Positions 8,473-20,204 of a DNA stretch of 64,000 bases are shown one piece after another. Where the stretch lies: NCBI GenBank assembly GCA_937957915.1, contig CALGNZ010000030.1, positions 1 through 64,000 of the forward strand. Reading direction: 5' to 3'. Every line of letters starts with the position of its first letter. Within the stretch, counting starts at the first letter, position 1. The notes beneath the pieces were generated by a model. That model was not told where the DNA came from and did not search any database. It was given only the letters and a program-made list of their open reading frames with translations. The position numbers were made by a program, and so were the translations under genes. This DNA is from an uncultured Granulosicoccaceae bacterium. Its GTDB lineage: Bacteria > Pseudomonadota > Gammaproteobacteria > Granulosicoccales > Granulosicoccaceae.

Positions 8473-9900
8473 TCAGTGAACACCCTGAGGGAGGTTTGAT
8501 CCTTGTGCGAATTGACTCCTGCGTCGTGCCATCATCAGTAGCAGCAGGAGAAAGAAACCCGCCTGGTTGTGTGCATCCACACTACCACCACCGCTATTGC
8601 CACCGCTTTGCGCTGACAAGAGTTTTTGCGGCGAGCTGGCCGTGCTGGATTGACTGTCACTTTGAGCTGCGGCGAATACCGGTGGTGAAGTGTCGCCACT
8701 TGCGGCGACTATATTGAATGAAACAGAATCGATATTATCGCTGCTATCGAAATCATCGGTCAGGCTTGATAACGAAACGTTCAGTGTTGCCTGCCCAATT
8801 GCATCAGGTGCCTGCAGCTCCAGTGACACAGCGGAATCTGCACCCCCGGTGAGTGCGATCGATTGGCAGTTAACATCTGCACCAACTTCGCTCTGCATAC
8901 ACAGCCACTGTCCGGAAGAGTAAGACAGTAAACTGGTATTTGACGGTACCGGCAAACTGACTTCCAGCGTGTTCGCACCAACGTCAGACTGATTGGTGAC
9001 ATAGAAAGAGAGTGGCAATGTGCCGCCAGCTTCAATATTGTCTTCAACTGTTTGTACGACGAGAGCAAGATTGGTTTGATAGAGCATGGATACAGCAGCC
9101 TTGTCTCCGGCGCTGGCAGCATCTCGCTGGCCGATCGTTGAAGACGTGTTGGTTATGGGGCGTAGCGTGGGGGCTCCATTGGCTGAAAAGAAGCGTTCTC
9201 CATAGTGCATAATCGAATCGTAGTCGTATTCACCGAGTGGTAAGCCGTCTGACAGAATTTCGAAATTGTGCTCTTTACCGGCGGTGATGTTCGACCAGGC
9301 GACGCTAACAAAGTTATCGCGGTCGGGGCGGGTATGCTCATGCAGCAGGCCAAGTGCGTGGCCAATTTCGTGAATCATGCTGCCGGTGCTGCAGTTGTCG
9401 CCGCTATAGATAGCTTGCGGACCTGAGTTCTGGAAGCCTACCCAGCTTGCACACTGATTTTCGTTGACAAAGTGAATGTAGTTTGGGAACGAATTAGCAT
9501 TTGCATTGGTGCGCTCGATCAGACTGACGGCTTGAACGTTACTCCAGTGTTCAATCGCGTCTCTGATTCTTCCTTTAGCGGCACTCGACAGTTTCGTATC
9601 AATGACATAGGGCACGATGCCGTTTGGCCAGATAGCACCGTATTTGGTGTTACTGAGCCCTTTGGTCTGTTTGCGAGACGCAAATATGTCGTCTGCATGA
9701 CCGACTATCATATCTCCCTGTGCAACAGCGATGTTTCCCATGCGCTCTACTGTGACGAGTTGCGGGGTTCCGTTGCGAAAGGTGATGGTTGTGTCTGTAG
9801 CCTCCTGAGCATAGCAGTTGGTGTAGGTGGTAAGACCTACCAGTAGTAGTAACAAGTGCGAGCGAACGCGCCGTGTTAAACACGGTTCTTTTTCTTTCAT
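8473..9900 (-). CDS. Secreted astacin-like (M12A) zinc metalloprotease with sorting-type C-terminal tail
   Basis: The 475-residue product has a signal peptide (hydrophobic core about 15-30, cleavage near CYAQ-E). The protease domain (about 85-280) carries the astacin zinc signature HEIGHALGLLHEHTRPDRD (ligands H177, H181, H187; catalytic E178) and a SIMHYGE Met-turn. A beta-sandwich CARDB/DUF11-like domain follows (about 285-400). The C terminus has a Gly/Ser-rich stretch, a leucine-rich membrane segment (GFFLLLLLMMA) and RRR, then a 13-residue tail. That layout resembles GlyGly-CTERM type sorting signals of secreted proteases. ATG 9900 is preferred over 9948 because it places the signal peptide at the N terminus and follows a GGGG..GAG site. 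Substrate unknown. Confidence 0.88.
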   Translation of the reverse strand: MKEKEPCLTRRVRSHLLLLLVGLTTYTNCYAQEATDTTITFRNGTPQLVTVERMGNIAVAQGDMIVGHADDIFASRKQTKGLSNTKYGAIWPNGIVPYVIDTKLSSAAKGRIRDAIEHWSNVQAVSLIERTNANANSFPNYIHFVNENQCASWVGFQNSGPQAIYSGDNCSTGSMIHEIGHALGLLHEHTRPDRDNFVSVAWSNITAGKEHNFEILSDGLPLGEYDYDSIMHYGERFFSANGAPTLRPITNTSSTIGQRDAASAGDKAAVSMLYQTNLALVVQTVEDNIEAGGTLPLSFYVTNQSDVGANTLEVSLPVPSNTSLLSYSSGQWLCMQSEVGADVNCQSIALTGGADSAVSLELQAPDAIGQATLNVSLSSLTDDFDSSDNIDSVSFNIVAASGDTSPPVFAAAQSDSQSSTASSPQKLLSAQSGGNSGGGSVDAHNQAGFFLLLLLMMARRRSQFAQGSNLPQGVH

Positions 9901-10427
9901 TAACTCAACCCCAGTTGAATAGCGCCGACCCATGTGGCTCGGTTTCAATTGGTTGGCCTTTCGTTGGGCTAACCTGCGACTTTTATTGTATTTTTTGGTC
10001 GCGGCGGATAACGTATGGCGGCACGTTATTTACTTGGCTTTTTCACCCTCATTAAATGGCGGCAAATCAGCTGTGGCAGGGTATCGGCAGCCTGATGTGG
10101 TGGCTTGAAGAAAAGATTGTGTGGGGACCAGATACTGCGACGAAGGTCGCATTTGTGGCGAGGATCAAGCGTCTTAAAGGTACGGATCACGCGTGGCCAG
10201 TGGTTTAATTTAAAGGGCGTGGGTATTTGAACCGACTGACCAAAGTGCGCATGCTCTGGTGTAATTTAATCAATGCGACTGGTTACAATAACCGCATTGT
10301 GCGCACCTGCAGTTGCGCAGGGAGTCGGGCGCCAACTTGCTTTGAGTGCTGTGTCATGGTGCAGGGCGTCGGTTTCGTTTGTTGCAGCGTTGTTGCAGTG
10401 CGGGCGCTTGCTGATGTCAGTAAAGGC
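9901..10427. other. Non-coding region with nested inverted repeats
   Basis: This is a 527-base stretch upstream of the astacin gene and after the end of the M23 peptidase gene. No protein with coding character was seen. A nested inverted repeat lies at 10245-10306 (see that entry). Otherwise nothing recognisable. Confidence 0.5.
10245..10306. repeat. Nested inverted repeat
   Basis: GTGCGCA (10245-10251) pairs with TGCGCAC (10300-10306), and CAATGCG (10271-10277) pairs with CGCATTG (10293-10299). The two right arms are contiguous. This could form a two-part stem in RNA or be a protein-binding site. There is no T-tract, so it is not a typical terminator. Confidence 0.45.
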
Positions 10428-11327
10428 TTAGTCCACGAGGAAAATCTCCGGATCTACCCAGGTTCGGTTTAATCCGACTGACCAATGCAAGTGTGGCCCG
10501 GTGACGCGGCCGGTCGCTCCGACCTCACCAATTTTTTCGCCACGTTTGACAAAAGTACCTGGCTCTACATCTATCTGGCTCAGGTGGGCATAGAACGTTT
10601 GCAGTCCGGCGCCGTGGCCGAGGAAAATGCATTTGCCGCTAAAAAAATAGTCACCGGTTTCTATCACATAGCCGTCTGCCGGTGCGAGAATCGGTGTGCC
10701 GCTGGGGGCGGCGATATCCATCCCTCCGTGCGGCCGGCGGGGCTGTTTGTTAAAAAAACGTCGCGATCCGAATGAGCTGCTGCGAATGCCTTCGGTTGGC
10801 ACGGTAAAGCGGGTAGCCAGAATCTCAGGGTGACGATATCGCTTGGCATTGGCAATTGACGTGCGGTCCTTTTTTATCCGCTTCATGTCCTCTTCATTGG
10901 GGTTCACTTTGCGTTTATTTGTGATCGTTATATGCTGTTCATCATAGGCTTTATCGGAAATCTCGAATTGACGCTGCGCAGGTTTGCCATCGATGTTCAG
11001 TTGTAAGGAATGGCTGCCGGGTTTTGTCGACAGCGGTATGCCAACCATTGCTTTCCAGCCGGCGTTGGTTTTTAACACGGCAACGGGCACTTCATTGAAA
11101 GATGCCTCCGGCGCAGATTTCGACTCCCCAAGATCGAGTATCACGACCCCGCCGGGAGTTGCCTGGGTTTTCGGTATTATCCTGTGACGATCGTCGCTGG
11201 CAGTAACCAGTCCATTCGCAGCCATTATTGCAATGAGCAACAGGCACCGGCTGAGCTTGTGCACCGGTGCGCAAACCATCGAATTAGCCAACGAGTCCGA
11301 GTTGTCGAAGCACAAAGTATTTGCCAT
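10428..11327 (-). CDS. M23 family (LytM/peptidoglycan endopeptidase) protein
   Basis: The 299-residue exported protein has a hydrophobic segment at about 22-42 (signal peptide or anchor), an N-terminal beta domain rich in G/K/P (about 45-140), a basic linker and a C-terminal LytM domain (about 175-299). The domain contains the metal motifs HGGMDIAAPSGTPI and GPHLHWSVGLN (HxH), so the zinc site looks complete and the enzyme is probably an active endopeptidase cutting peptidoglycan cross-links, not an EnvC/NlpD-like pseudo-enzyme. ATG 11327 is chosen; ATG 11279 would still keep the hydrophobic segment. It lies upstream of the astacin gene on the same strand, separated by 527 bases. Confidence 0.88.
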   Translation of the reverse strand: MANTLCFDNSDSLANSMVCAPVHKLSRCLLLIAIMAANGLVTASDDRHRIIPKTQATPGGVVILDLGESKSAPEASFNEVPVAVLKTNAGWKAMVGIPLSTKPGSHSLQLNIDGKPAQRQFEISDKAYDEQHITITNKRKVNPNEEDMKRIKKDRTSIANAKRYRHPEILATRFTVPTEGIRSSSFGSRRFFNKQPRRPHGGMDIAAPSGTPILAPADGYVIETGDYFFSGKCIFLGHGAGLQTFYAHLSQIDVEPGTFVKRGEKIGEVGATGRVTGPHLHWSVGLNRTWVDPEIFLVD

Positions 11328-11607
11328 CGTGTTATCTCTGTGTGATTCATTAATGTAACAATGCGTAAGGCATGGCATACAAATGAAATTCAATGATTTG
11401 CAAAGTGGTAATGATTGGAAAAAAATTTCCAATAAACAGCTAACTGCGTGGTGAATGCGAGTTATCATCGCGGCCAGCGCCCTCCGCCGCAAGGTAATGT
11501 GCCAGACCACTTCGAAACCAAGCTACTTCGAACAAGCCGCTTCGAAAAGGCGGCGAAGCAAACAGGGCGCCTGGAATTGAAGCGATGTACACGAGACATG
11601 ACATAAC

Positions 11608-14600
11608 ATGCGATTGAGTAAAATCAAGCTGGCAGGCTTCAAGTCATTTGTCGACCCAACCACGTTGCTGCTGCCCGGAAATTTAACGGGTATAGTAGGG
11701 CCAAACGGTTGCGGTAAATCAAACACCATCGATGCCGTTCGATGGGTGATGGGAGAATCGTCCGCTAAGCACTTGCGAGGCGAGTCAATGGATGACGTCA
11801 TTTTCTCTGGATCTTCCTCACGTAAACCTGTGGGGCAGGCATCTGTCGAACTGGTGTTCGACAACAGCTCCGGAAAGCTGGGTGGCCAATACGCCGGTTA
11901 CAATGAAATAGCTGTCAAGCGTCAGGTGACGCGTGATGGCCAATCCCAGTATTTTCTTAACAGCACCAAATGCCGTCGTCGCGATATCACTGATATATTT
12001 TTGGGCACAGGCCTTGGCCCGCGCAGTTACGCGATCATCGAGCAAGGCATGATTTCACGCCTGATTGAAGCTAAACCTGACGACATGCGAGTGTATCTGG
12101 AAGAGGCTGCTGGCATATCCAAGTACAAGGAACGGCGGCGTGAAACTGAAAATCGTATCAGACACACGCGTGATAACCTTGATCGCCTCAACGACCTCCG
12201 CGAGGAAGTCGACAAGCAACTCGGGCATTTGCAGCGACAGTCAAAAACTGCGGAGCGCTATAAAACTCTTAAGATTGATGAGAAACGGGTTCGCTCGGAA
12301 TTGCTGGGGCTTCGCTGGCTTGACTATCAAAGTGCGCTCGACTCGTTTGAAGATCGTTTGAAAGAACGCCAGCAAGGCGTCGATGTTGCAGAAGAGAAAT
12401 ACGAAGCGGCGGAGACCGCTATTGATGAAATGCGTGAAAAGCGAACCGAGTTTGATCGCAGCCTGAATGACATTCAGGGGAAGTTTTATTCGCTTGGGGC
12501 CGACATAACCCGCACCGAACAATCGATTGGCCAGGCTCGCAATGAACGGCGCAAACGCGAGGAAGAGCTTGAGCGGCTGGCGCGGGAGTTAACCGAAGCC
12601 GAAGAGAACATTGAACTCGACCAGCAACGTATTGCGGAAATGGACAAGGCGCTAGCTGAAGCGGGTCCGACCCGAGACAAAGTAGAGCGCGAGCTGGCAG
12701 AGGCGATTGCCGCCCAGGAAAAAACAGAGGAGGAATTTACACAGTTTCTCGGACGCTGGGAGAAAGTTACAGCCGAGCATAGCGAGCATCGCAAGAATGT
12801 TCAGATTGAAACGGCGAAAGCGAACCAGTTGCAGAAAAGCCTGCAAGATTTAACTCAAAGGCAGGAACGATCGCAGCGCGAGCAGGCTGGTCTGGCAACC
12901 GACAAGCTAAGTGGCTCTCTCACCGTATTGACAGCGTCGCTGCAACAGAAAAATTCCGAAGAAACCGAGCTGAAAAGCCGGCTCGATGCGGCAATCCGTC
13001 AGTTGGCCGAAACGCGTGAACTGAGCGTCAAAACAGACCGTGACCTCAACGAAAAACGCACTGAGTTGCAAAACAATTCGGGTAGATTGGCGTCTCTGAA
13101 TGCGCTGCAACAGGCGGCACTCGGTGGGAGTGAAAAAAGCCGCCAGGAGTGGCTTGTGACAAACGGGCTGGAAGACGCCCCACCGCTGGCAAAGTTGCTT
13201 GATATTGACAGCGGGTGGGAAAACGCTATCGAAGTTGTGCTGGGCGATTTCCTGAAAGCGGTTTGTGTCGACGACTTCGATTCGTTGAGCAGAAATCTGA
13301 TTGATACCCCCGACAGCGGAGTAAAAATACTACATGACAATGTCGATAATGAGCAGCCAGATGGACAATGGCTGGCGACGCTGGTCAGCAGTAGTGCCGG
13401 CATAGGAGAGTTGTTGCATGGAGTTACGGTCTGCGACACGCTGGAGGCGGCTTTTGAAGCCAGGGATAGTCTGCAGCCAGGGGAATCTGTCGTCACCAAA
13501 GATGGCGTCTGGATGGGCCGGCACTGGATTTGTGCTCGCCCCACCAATGCTGAAGGCGGCGTCGTTGCCAGGCAGGAAGAACTCGACAAGCTCGAAGCGC
13601 GTGCAGAAACACTCCAGGCCCGAATAGAAGAACTTGCCGAAAACCAGAGTCGCTATAAGAAAGCGACGTCGGAAGCCGAAGCCGAAAGAGACAAGTATCA
13701 GACACTGGTAAATGCCAGGCATCGTGAAATCAGCTCGGTGGCAGCGAAGATCGAGTCGACACGGGTGCAAATGGATCAGGCCGGGAAGCGACAATCAGCC
13801 CTGGCTTCCGAGCTGGATGATTTGTCCGCCAAAATTGCCCGCACACAGCGTGAGGAAAAAGAGGCGGTTGATTCCGGCACCGAAGCGGGCAAGTTGCTCC
13901 AGCAGTTAACCGCTGAGGTAGAACAGCTTGAGCGCGAAAAAGTGCGAGTTACCGAAAACCGTGATCTTGCGCAAAAAGAGCAGCAGCGTGTGCGTGAGTC
14001 TGGGCAGGCGACCATCGTCAAGCTCGAGTCAATGAAAACCGGCAGACAATCTATCGTCGAGAATCTACAGCGCGTCCAGCACCAAAGCAGCGGTTTAAAG
14101 GCTCGCCAGACGGAGCTTTTATCTGAAGAGCAGCCGGATTCGACTGAAATTGAAAAGCTCCAGGAGGAGCTTGAAATATACGTTGAAAATCGCGAGCAGA
14201 TCGAAAGAGACTTGCGTGAGTCCCGGCAAAAGCTCGAGGCGCATGATGAAAGTATCAGGCAGCGTGAGCAAGAGCGTCACAGGCTGCAGCAAGAGGTGAC
14301 CAGTGCACGAGAGCTGGTTCAAAAAGTAAATATGGAGTCGCAGGAATCTCGGGTGCGGCTTAAAACCATAGATGAGCAATTGATTGAGGCTGGTGAAAAT
14401 AGAGAGGAGCTGATTCCCAGAATTCCCGAGCACGCGACCATTGACGAATGGGCGTTAGAACTTGAGGAGCTGGAGCGTAAAATCCAGAGACTGGGCCCAA
14501 TCAATCTGGCAGCGATCGAGGAGTTTCAGGAGCAGCAGCAAAGAAAGGAGTATCTGGATAGCCAATATGAGGATATCACCGAGGCGTTGGAGACCCTTGA

Positions 14601-15105
14601 AACCGCTATACAGAAAATCGACAAGGAAACGCGTGTCATGTTTCGTGAGACTTTCGATGTGGTGAATAACAAGCTGCAAGAGCTTTTTCCGCGGTTATTC
14701 GGTGGCGGGCAAGCGAAGCTTGAGCTGACTGGTGATGACTTGTTGAATACCGGAGTTGCGGTCATGGCGAGACCGCCGGGCAAGAGAGTTAGCAGTATTC
14801 AGCTTTTATCCGGTGGAGAAAAAGCCATGACAGCTGTCGCTCTGGTCTTCGCGTTCTTCCATCTCAGGCCTTCGCCGTTTTGCATGCTCGACGAGGTCGA
14901 TGCGCCACTGGACGATGCAAATGTCGGCCGATTTGCCAAACTGGTGTCCGAAATGTCTGCCCAGGTCCAGTTTATCTTTATTACCCACAATAAAGTGACG
15001 ATGGAGCTCAGCACCCAATTGATGGGGGTAACCATGCAGGAACCCGGGGTATCAAGGCTGGTATCAGTGGACGTTGATGAAGCGGTAGAGCTAGCCGTCG
15101 CGTAA
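11608..15105 (+). CDS. smc: Chromosome partition protein SMC
   Basis: ATPase of the condensin-like SMC complex that organises and separates the chromosome. The 1165 residues show a head half with Walker A GPNGCGKSNT (31-40), a long coiled coil (about 165-500), a hinge (about 515-660), a returning coiled coil (about 670-1010), and the second head half with signature LLSGGEKAMTA and Walker B FCMLDEVDAPLDDAN. Length and order are standard. The kleisin and wing partners ScpA and ScpB are not in the window. It precedes zipA and ligA, the order known from Pseudomonas. The ATG at 11608 begins the conserved MRLSKIKLAGFKSF. Confidence 0.97.
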   Translation: MRLSKIKLAGFKSFVDPTTLLLPGNLTGIVGPNGCGKSNTIDAVRWVMGESSAKHLRGESMDDVIFSGSSSRKPVGQASVELVFDNSSGKLGGQYAGYNEIAVKRQVTRDGQSQYFLNSTKCRRRDITDIFLGTGLGPRSYAIIEQGMISRLIEAKPDDMRVYLEEAAGISKYKERRRETENRIRHTRDNLDRLNDLREEVDKQLGHLQRQSKTAERYKTLKIDEKRVRSELLGLRWLDYQSALDSFEDRLKERQQGVDVAEEKYEAAETAIDEMREKRTEFDRSLNDIQGKFYSLGADITRTEQSIGQARNERRKREEELERLARELTEAEENIELDQQRIAEMDKALAEAGPTRDKVERELAEAIAAQEKTEEEFTQFLGRWEKVTAEHSEHRKNVQIETAKANQLQKSLQDLTQRQERSQREQAGLATDKLSGSLTVLTASLQQKNSEETELKSRLDAAIRQLAETRELSVKTDRDLNEKRTELQNNSGRLASLNALQQAALGGSEKSRQEWLVTNGLEDAPPLAKLLDIDSGWENAIEVVLGDFLKAVCVDDFDSLSRNLIDTPDSGVKILHDNVDNEQPDGQWLATLVSSSAGIGELLHGVTVCDTLEAAFEARDSLQPGESVVTKDGVWMGRHWICARPTNAEGGVVARQEELDKLEARAETLQARIEELAENQSRYKKATSEAEAERDKYQTLVNARHREISSVAAKIESTRVQMDQAGKRQSALASELDDLSAKIARTQREEKEAVDSGTEAGKLLQQLTAEVEQLEREKVRVTENRDLAQKEQQRVRESGQATIVKLESMKTGRQSIVENLQRVQHQSSGLKARQTELLSEEQPDSTEIEKLQEELEIYVENREQIERDLRESRQKLEAHDESIRQREQERHRLQQEVTSARELVQKVNMESQESRVRLKTIDEQLIEAGENREELIPRIPEHATIDEWALELEELERKIQRLGPINLAAIEEFQEQQQRKEYLDSQYEDITEALETLETAIQKIDKETRVMFRETFDVVNNKLQELFPRLFGGGQAKLELTGDDLLNTGVAVMARPPGKRVSSIQLLSGGEKAMTAVALVFAFFHLRPSPFCMLDEVDAPLDDANVGRFAKLVSEMSAQVQFIFITHNKVTMELSTQLMGVTMQEPGVSRLVSVDVDEAVELAVA

Positions 15106-15258
15106 TCTGTAGTGTCTTGAGTGAAATTAAAAATCACTGCACAATTAAGAAGCGTGCGTGTATCTGCCAATTTGACAAATACCATATCAGATTGATTTTC
15201 GTACCAATTTTTACATATGTTTTTTGCATATCCGTTTGCCAAACAGGTTTAAACACAG
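15106..15258 (+). other. smc-zipA spacer
   Basis: AT-rich 153-base spacer. It contains a perfect TTGACA (about 15172-15177) that could be a -35 box for zipA, but no good -10 box at the right distance, so no promoter is called. Confidence 0.35.
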
Positions 15259-16203
15259 ATGGAATTACTTCGCTGGGTCCTAATTCTCTCCGGCACGGCG
15301 TTACTCGCGCTCACATTCATTATTGGTCGGCGAAAAGTCGAGAGTGGTGACTTCCGTCGAGGTAACCGCGACGCTGATGATGCTTTTGACCCGTCCACAG
15401 AAGATCTAAGTGTGCCAATTGCTGGTCGGCCATCACGCGCTGCTGCGGTATCTCGCGTGGAGGATAGCAGCGACGACAACTTTCTGACCGACGAAGAGCT
15501 GGACGACGTGTTACCGCCGATAGACGAGTATGCAAGTGAGATTACCGGCACTCAGGTTGAATTAGGTATTAGCGATGGCTTTAAAGAGCAAAGCCAGGCG
15601 AGTGGGGCGGACAGCTCAGTTGGACGACGCAGTAAAGTGGATACGGTTAAGAGTTTTGCCAGTGCTGTAAAACAAGCCAGTCAGCGCAATATTGGTGCGG
15701 CGATCTCTCGCGCTGGCGACAGGGATACCGACAACAGTTTTGTCGATCAGTTTGAACCGTATTCTGAAGCCTATGTGCCAGAGGAAAAAATAGTTACCGT
15801 AAATGTGATGGCACCTAAAGGTCAGGTGTTTTTTGGTGATGATCTCAAGCGTGTTTTCGATGCCCATCATTATGAATTCGGAAAGATGTCGATTTATCAT
15901 TGTCGGCATGACGACAGCAAAGTATTTTCGGTTGCCAATGTTGTACAGCCTGGTAGCTTCGATGAAGCGACAATGGATACTTTTGAAACACCGGGTATAA
16001 CTTTGTTTATGCGTTTGCCCGTAGCACTCGATGCGGATGTCGCCTTCGACTTTCTGATGCGCGAAGCGACAGAATTAGCGGAAGAACTCCGTGGCGTATT
16101 AAAGGATGAAGACAGGAGTACATTGAGTAAGCAGACCATCCAGCATATGCGCGAAGACATACAGCAATATGTTTTTCGTCAAAAGAGTGCGATGCGGGCT
16201 TAG
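15259..16203 (+). CDS. zipA: Cell division protein ZipA
   Basis: Bitopic inner-membrane protein that tethers FtsZ filaments to the membrane at the division septum. The 314 residues comprise an N-terminal membrane anchor (about 5-22, LLRWVLILSGTALLALTFII), a long acidic, disordered linker (about 25-175) and a C-terminal ZipA domain (about 180-305) that binds the FtsZ tail, with VNVMAPKGQVFFGDDL and GITLFMRLPV recognisable. Position between smc and ligA supports the name. Confidence 0.94.
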   Translation: MELLRWVLILSGTALLALTFIIGRRKVESGDFRRGNRDADDAFDPSTEDLSVPIAGRPSRAAAVSRVEDSSDDNFLTDEELDDVLPPIDEYASEITGTQVELGISDGFKEQSQASGADSSVGRRSKVDTVKSFASAVKQASQRNIGAAISRAGDRDTDNSFVDQFEPYSEAYVPEEKIVTVNVMAPKGQVFFGDDLKRVFDAHHYEFGKMSIYHCRHDDSKVFSVANVVQPGSFDEATMDTFETPGITLFMRLPVALDADVAFDFLMREATELAEELRGVLKDEDRSTLSKQTIQHMREDIQQYVFRQKSAMRA

Positions 16204-18877
<2,674 letters not shown>

Positions 18878-19035
18878 AGGCTGATACCTCTCGCGGGCGA
18901 CTGAGCTACTGTGCTCTTGTGTGGATGTCCTGAAAGAGTTCACGGATAGCGCAGCACGGTATTGCTAAGTGTCTGGTGAAGCAGCGTGGGCGGTGAATAT
19001 GGTATATTTGCGCGTCAAACATTCAGGGCGTTGGT

Positions 19036-19875
19036 ATGTCGAACATTGCTGTAGCTGGCGCTGCCGGGCGCATGGGCAGACAGTTGCTGTCCGCTGTATT
19101 TGAGCGTGAAGACGTAGCACTCGGGGGTGCGACTGAGCATCCGTCAAGCGATGCTGTTGGCAGCGATGCAGGGTTGCTGGTTGGTTCGTCTAAAACAGGA
19201 ATTACTCTGTCCTCTGATATAGCCGATATCCGTGGTGAATACGACACCATAGTCGACTTCACCAGTCCGGAGAACACTTGCCTCTTGCTCCGGCATGCAG
19301 CTCGTACCGGTAAGAGTATGGTCATTGGTACCACCGGGTTGAGTGCTGACAACCTCGAGCTAATGCGGGATTCGGCAAAGCATTCCGCTATTGTTTACGC
19401 CTCCAATTACAGTGTTGGTGTGACATTGAGTCTGGAGCTCCTGGCTATGGCGGCAAGCGCACTTGGTGAGGACTACGACGTCGAAATTGTAGAAGCTCAT
19501 CATCACCACAAGGTTGATGCGCCAAGTGGTACAGCGTTGAGTATGGGAGAAGCTGTGGCGAAGGCGTCGAATCGTGATCTTGAATCATGCGGGGTTTATT
19601 CGAGGGTTGGAATTACCGGTGCACGCGAGAAGCAAAGTATCGGGTTTTCAACTATCCGCGGTGGAGACATTATTGGTGAGCATACCGTGATGTTTTGCGG
19701 GCAGGGTGAGAGACTCGAGATAACCCACAAAGCCACAGATCGAATGACATTTGCACGAGGTGCAATCCGGGCTGCTGTATGGGTAAACAGCCAGCCACCG
19801 GGCCTGTATGATATGTCCGATGTGCTCAGAGTGAAGTCGGTACAGAGCCAGGACTTGTCCGGTAATCGGGCCTAG
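19036..19875 (+). CDS. dapB: 4-hydroxy-tetrahydrodipicolinate reductase DapB
   Basis: Reduces 4-hydroxy-tetrahydrodipicolinate with NAD(P)H in the diaminopimelate/lysine pathway (cytoplasm). The 279 residues include the dinucleotide-binding GAAGRMGRQLL (8-18), GTTGLS, and the family signature EAHHHHKVDAPSGTAL with the catalytic histidine and lysine. Length is typical (E. coli 273). The ATG at 19036 opens MSNIAVAGAAGRMG. It stands alone: the carA gene often found after dapB is absent, and 329 non-coding bases follow. Confidence 0.96.
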   Translation: MSNIAVAGAAGRMGRQLLSAVFEREDVALGGATEHPSSDAVGSDAGLLVGSSKTGITLSSDIADIRGEYDTIVDFTSPENTCLLLRHAARTGKSMVIGTTGLSADNLELMRDSAKHSAIVYASNYSVGVTLSLELLAMAASALGEDYDVEIVEAHHHHKVDAPSGTALSMGEAVAKASNRDLESCGVYSRVGITGAREKQSIGFSTIRGGDIIGEHTVMFCGQGERLEITHKATDRMTFARGAIRAAVWVNSQPPGLYDMSDVLRVKSVQSQDLSGNRA

Positions 19876-20204
19876 CAAAGATCACTCAGGTGCGTGAAAT
19901 GTCACCAACCATCTTTGGACGTTTAGTTGGCCTAAGTACATTTACCTGGGGAATGATCGCGTGGTCCCGGCAGTCTTGAGGAGTACTTTTTTTGATAGTC
20001 TCTGTTTGTAGCTATCGGGCAGCAAGCGCAATTGTCAGTACCATCAGTTACTCACGTGTCTGTACACGGGTGTCTGAATGTCATAGAACCCTGCGACATC
20101 CTGTTGCAGCATGACAGTTGGTTAGAATTTATTTTTTGGTTTTTAGCTTTTCACAGTGAGCCGGCGAAGTGAGTCGGTTTCAGTTAATCTGGACAACAAA
20201 CACG
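19876..20204 (+). other. dapB-fabD spacer
   Basis: This 329-base non-coding stretch probably holds the fabD promoter. AT-rich sequence with TAGAAT (20123-20128) lies about 80 bases before fabD, but no -35 box is at the right distance. plsX and fabH, often upstream of fabD, are absent. Confidence 0.35.

Noticed and set aside
10227-10472. 81-codon plus-strand frame
   Set aside because: It overlaps the end of the M23 peptidase gene, is Cys-rich without pattern and has no ribosome site.
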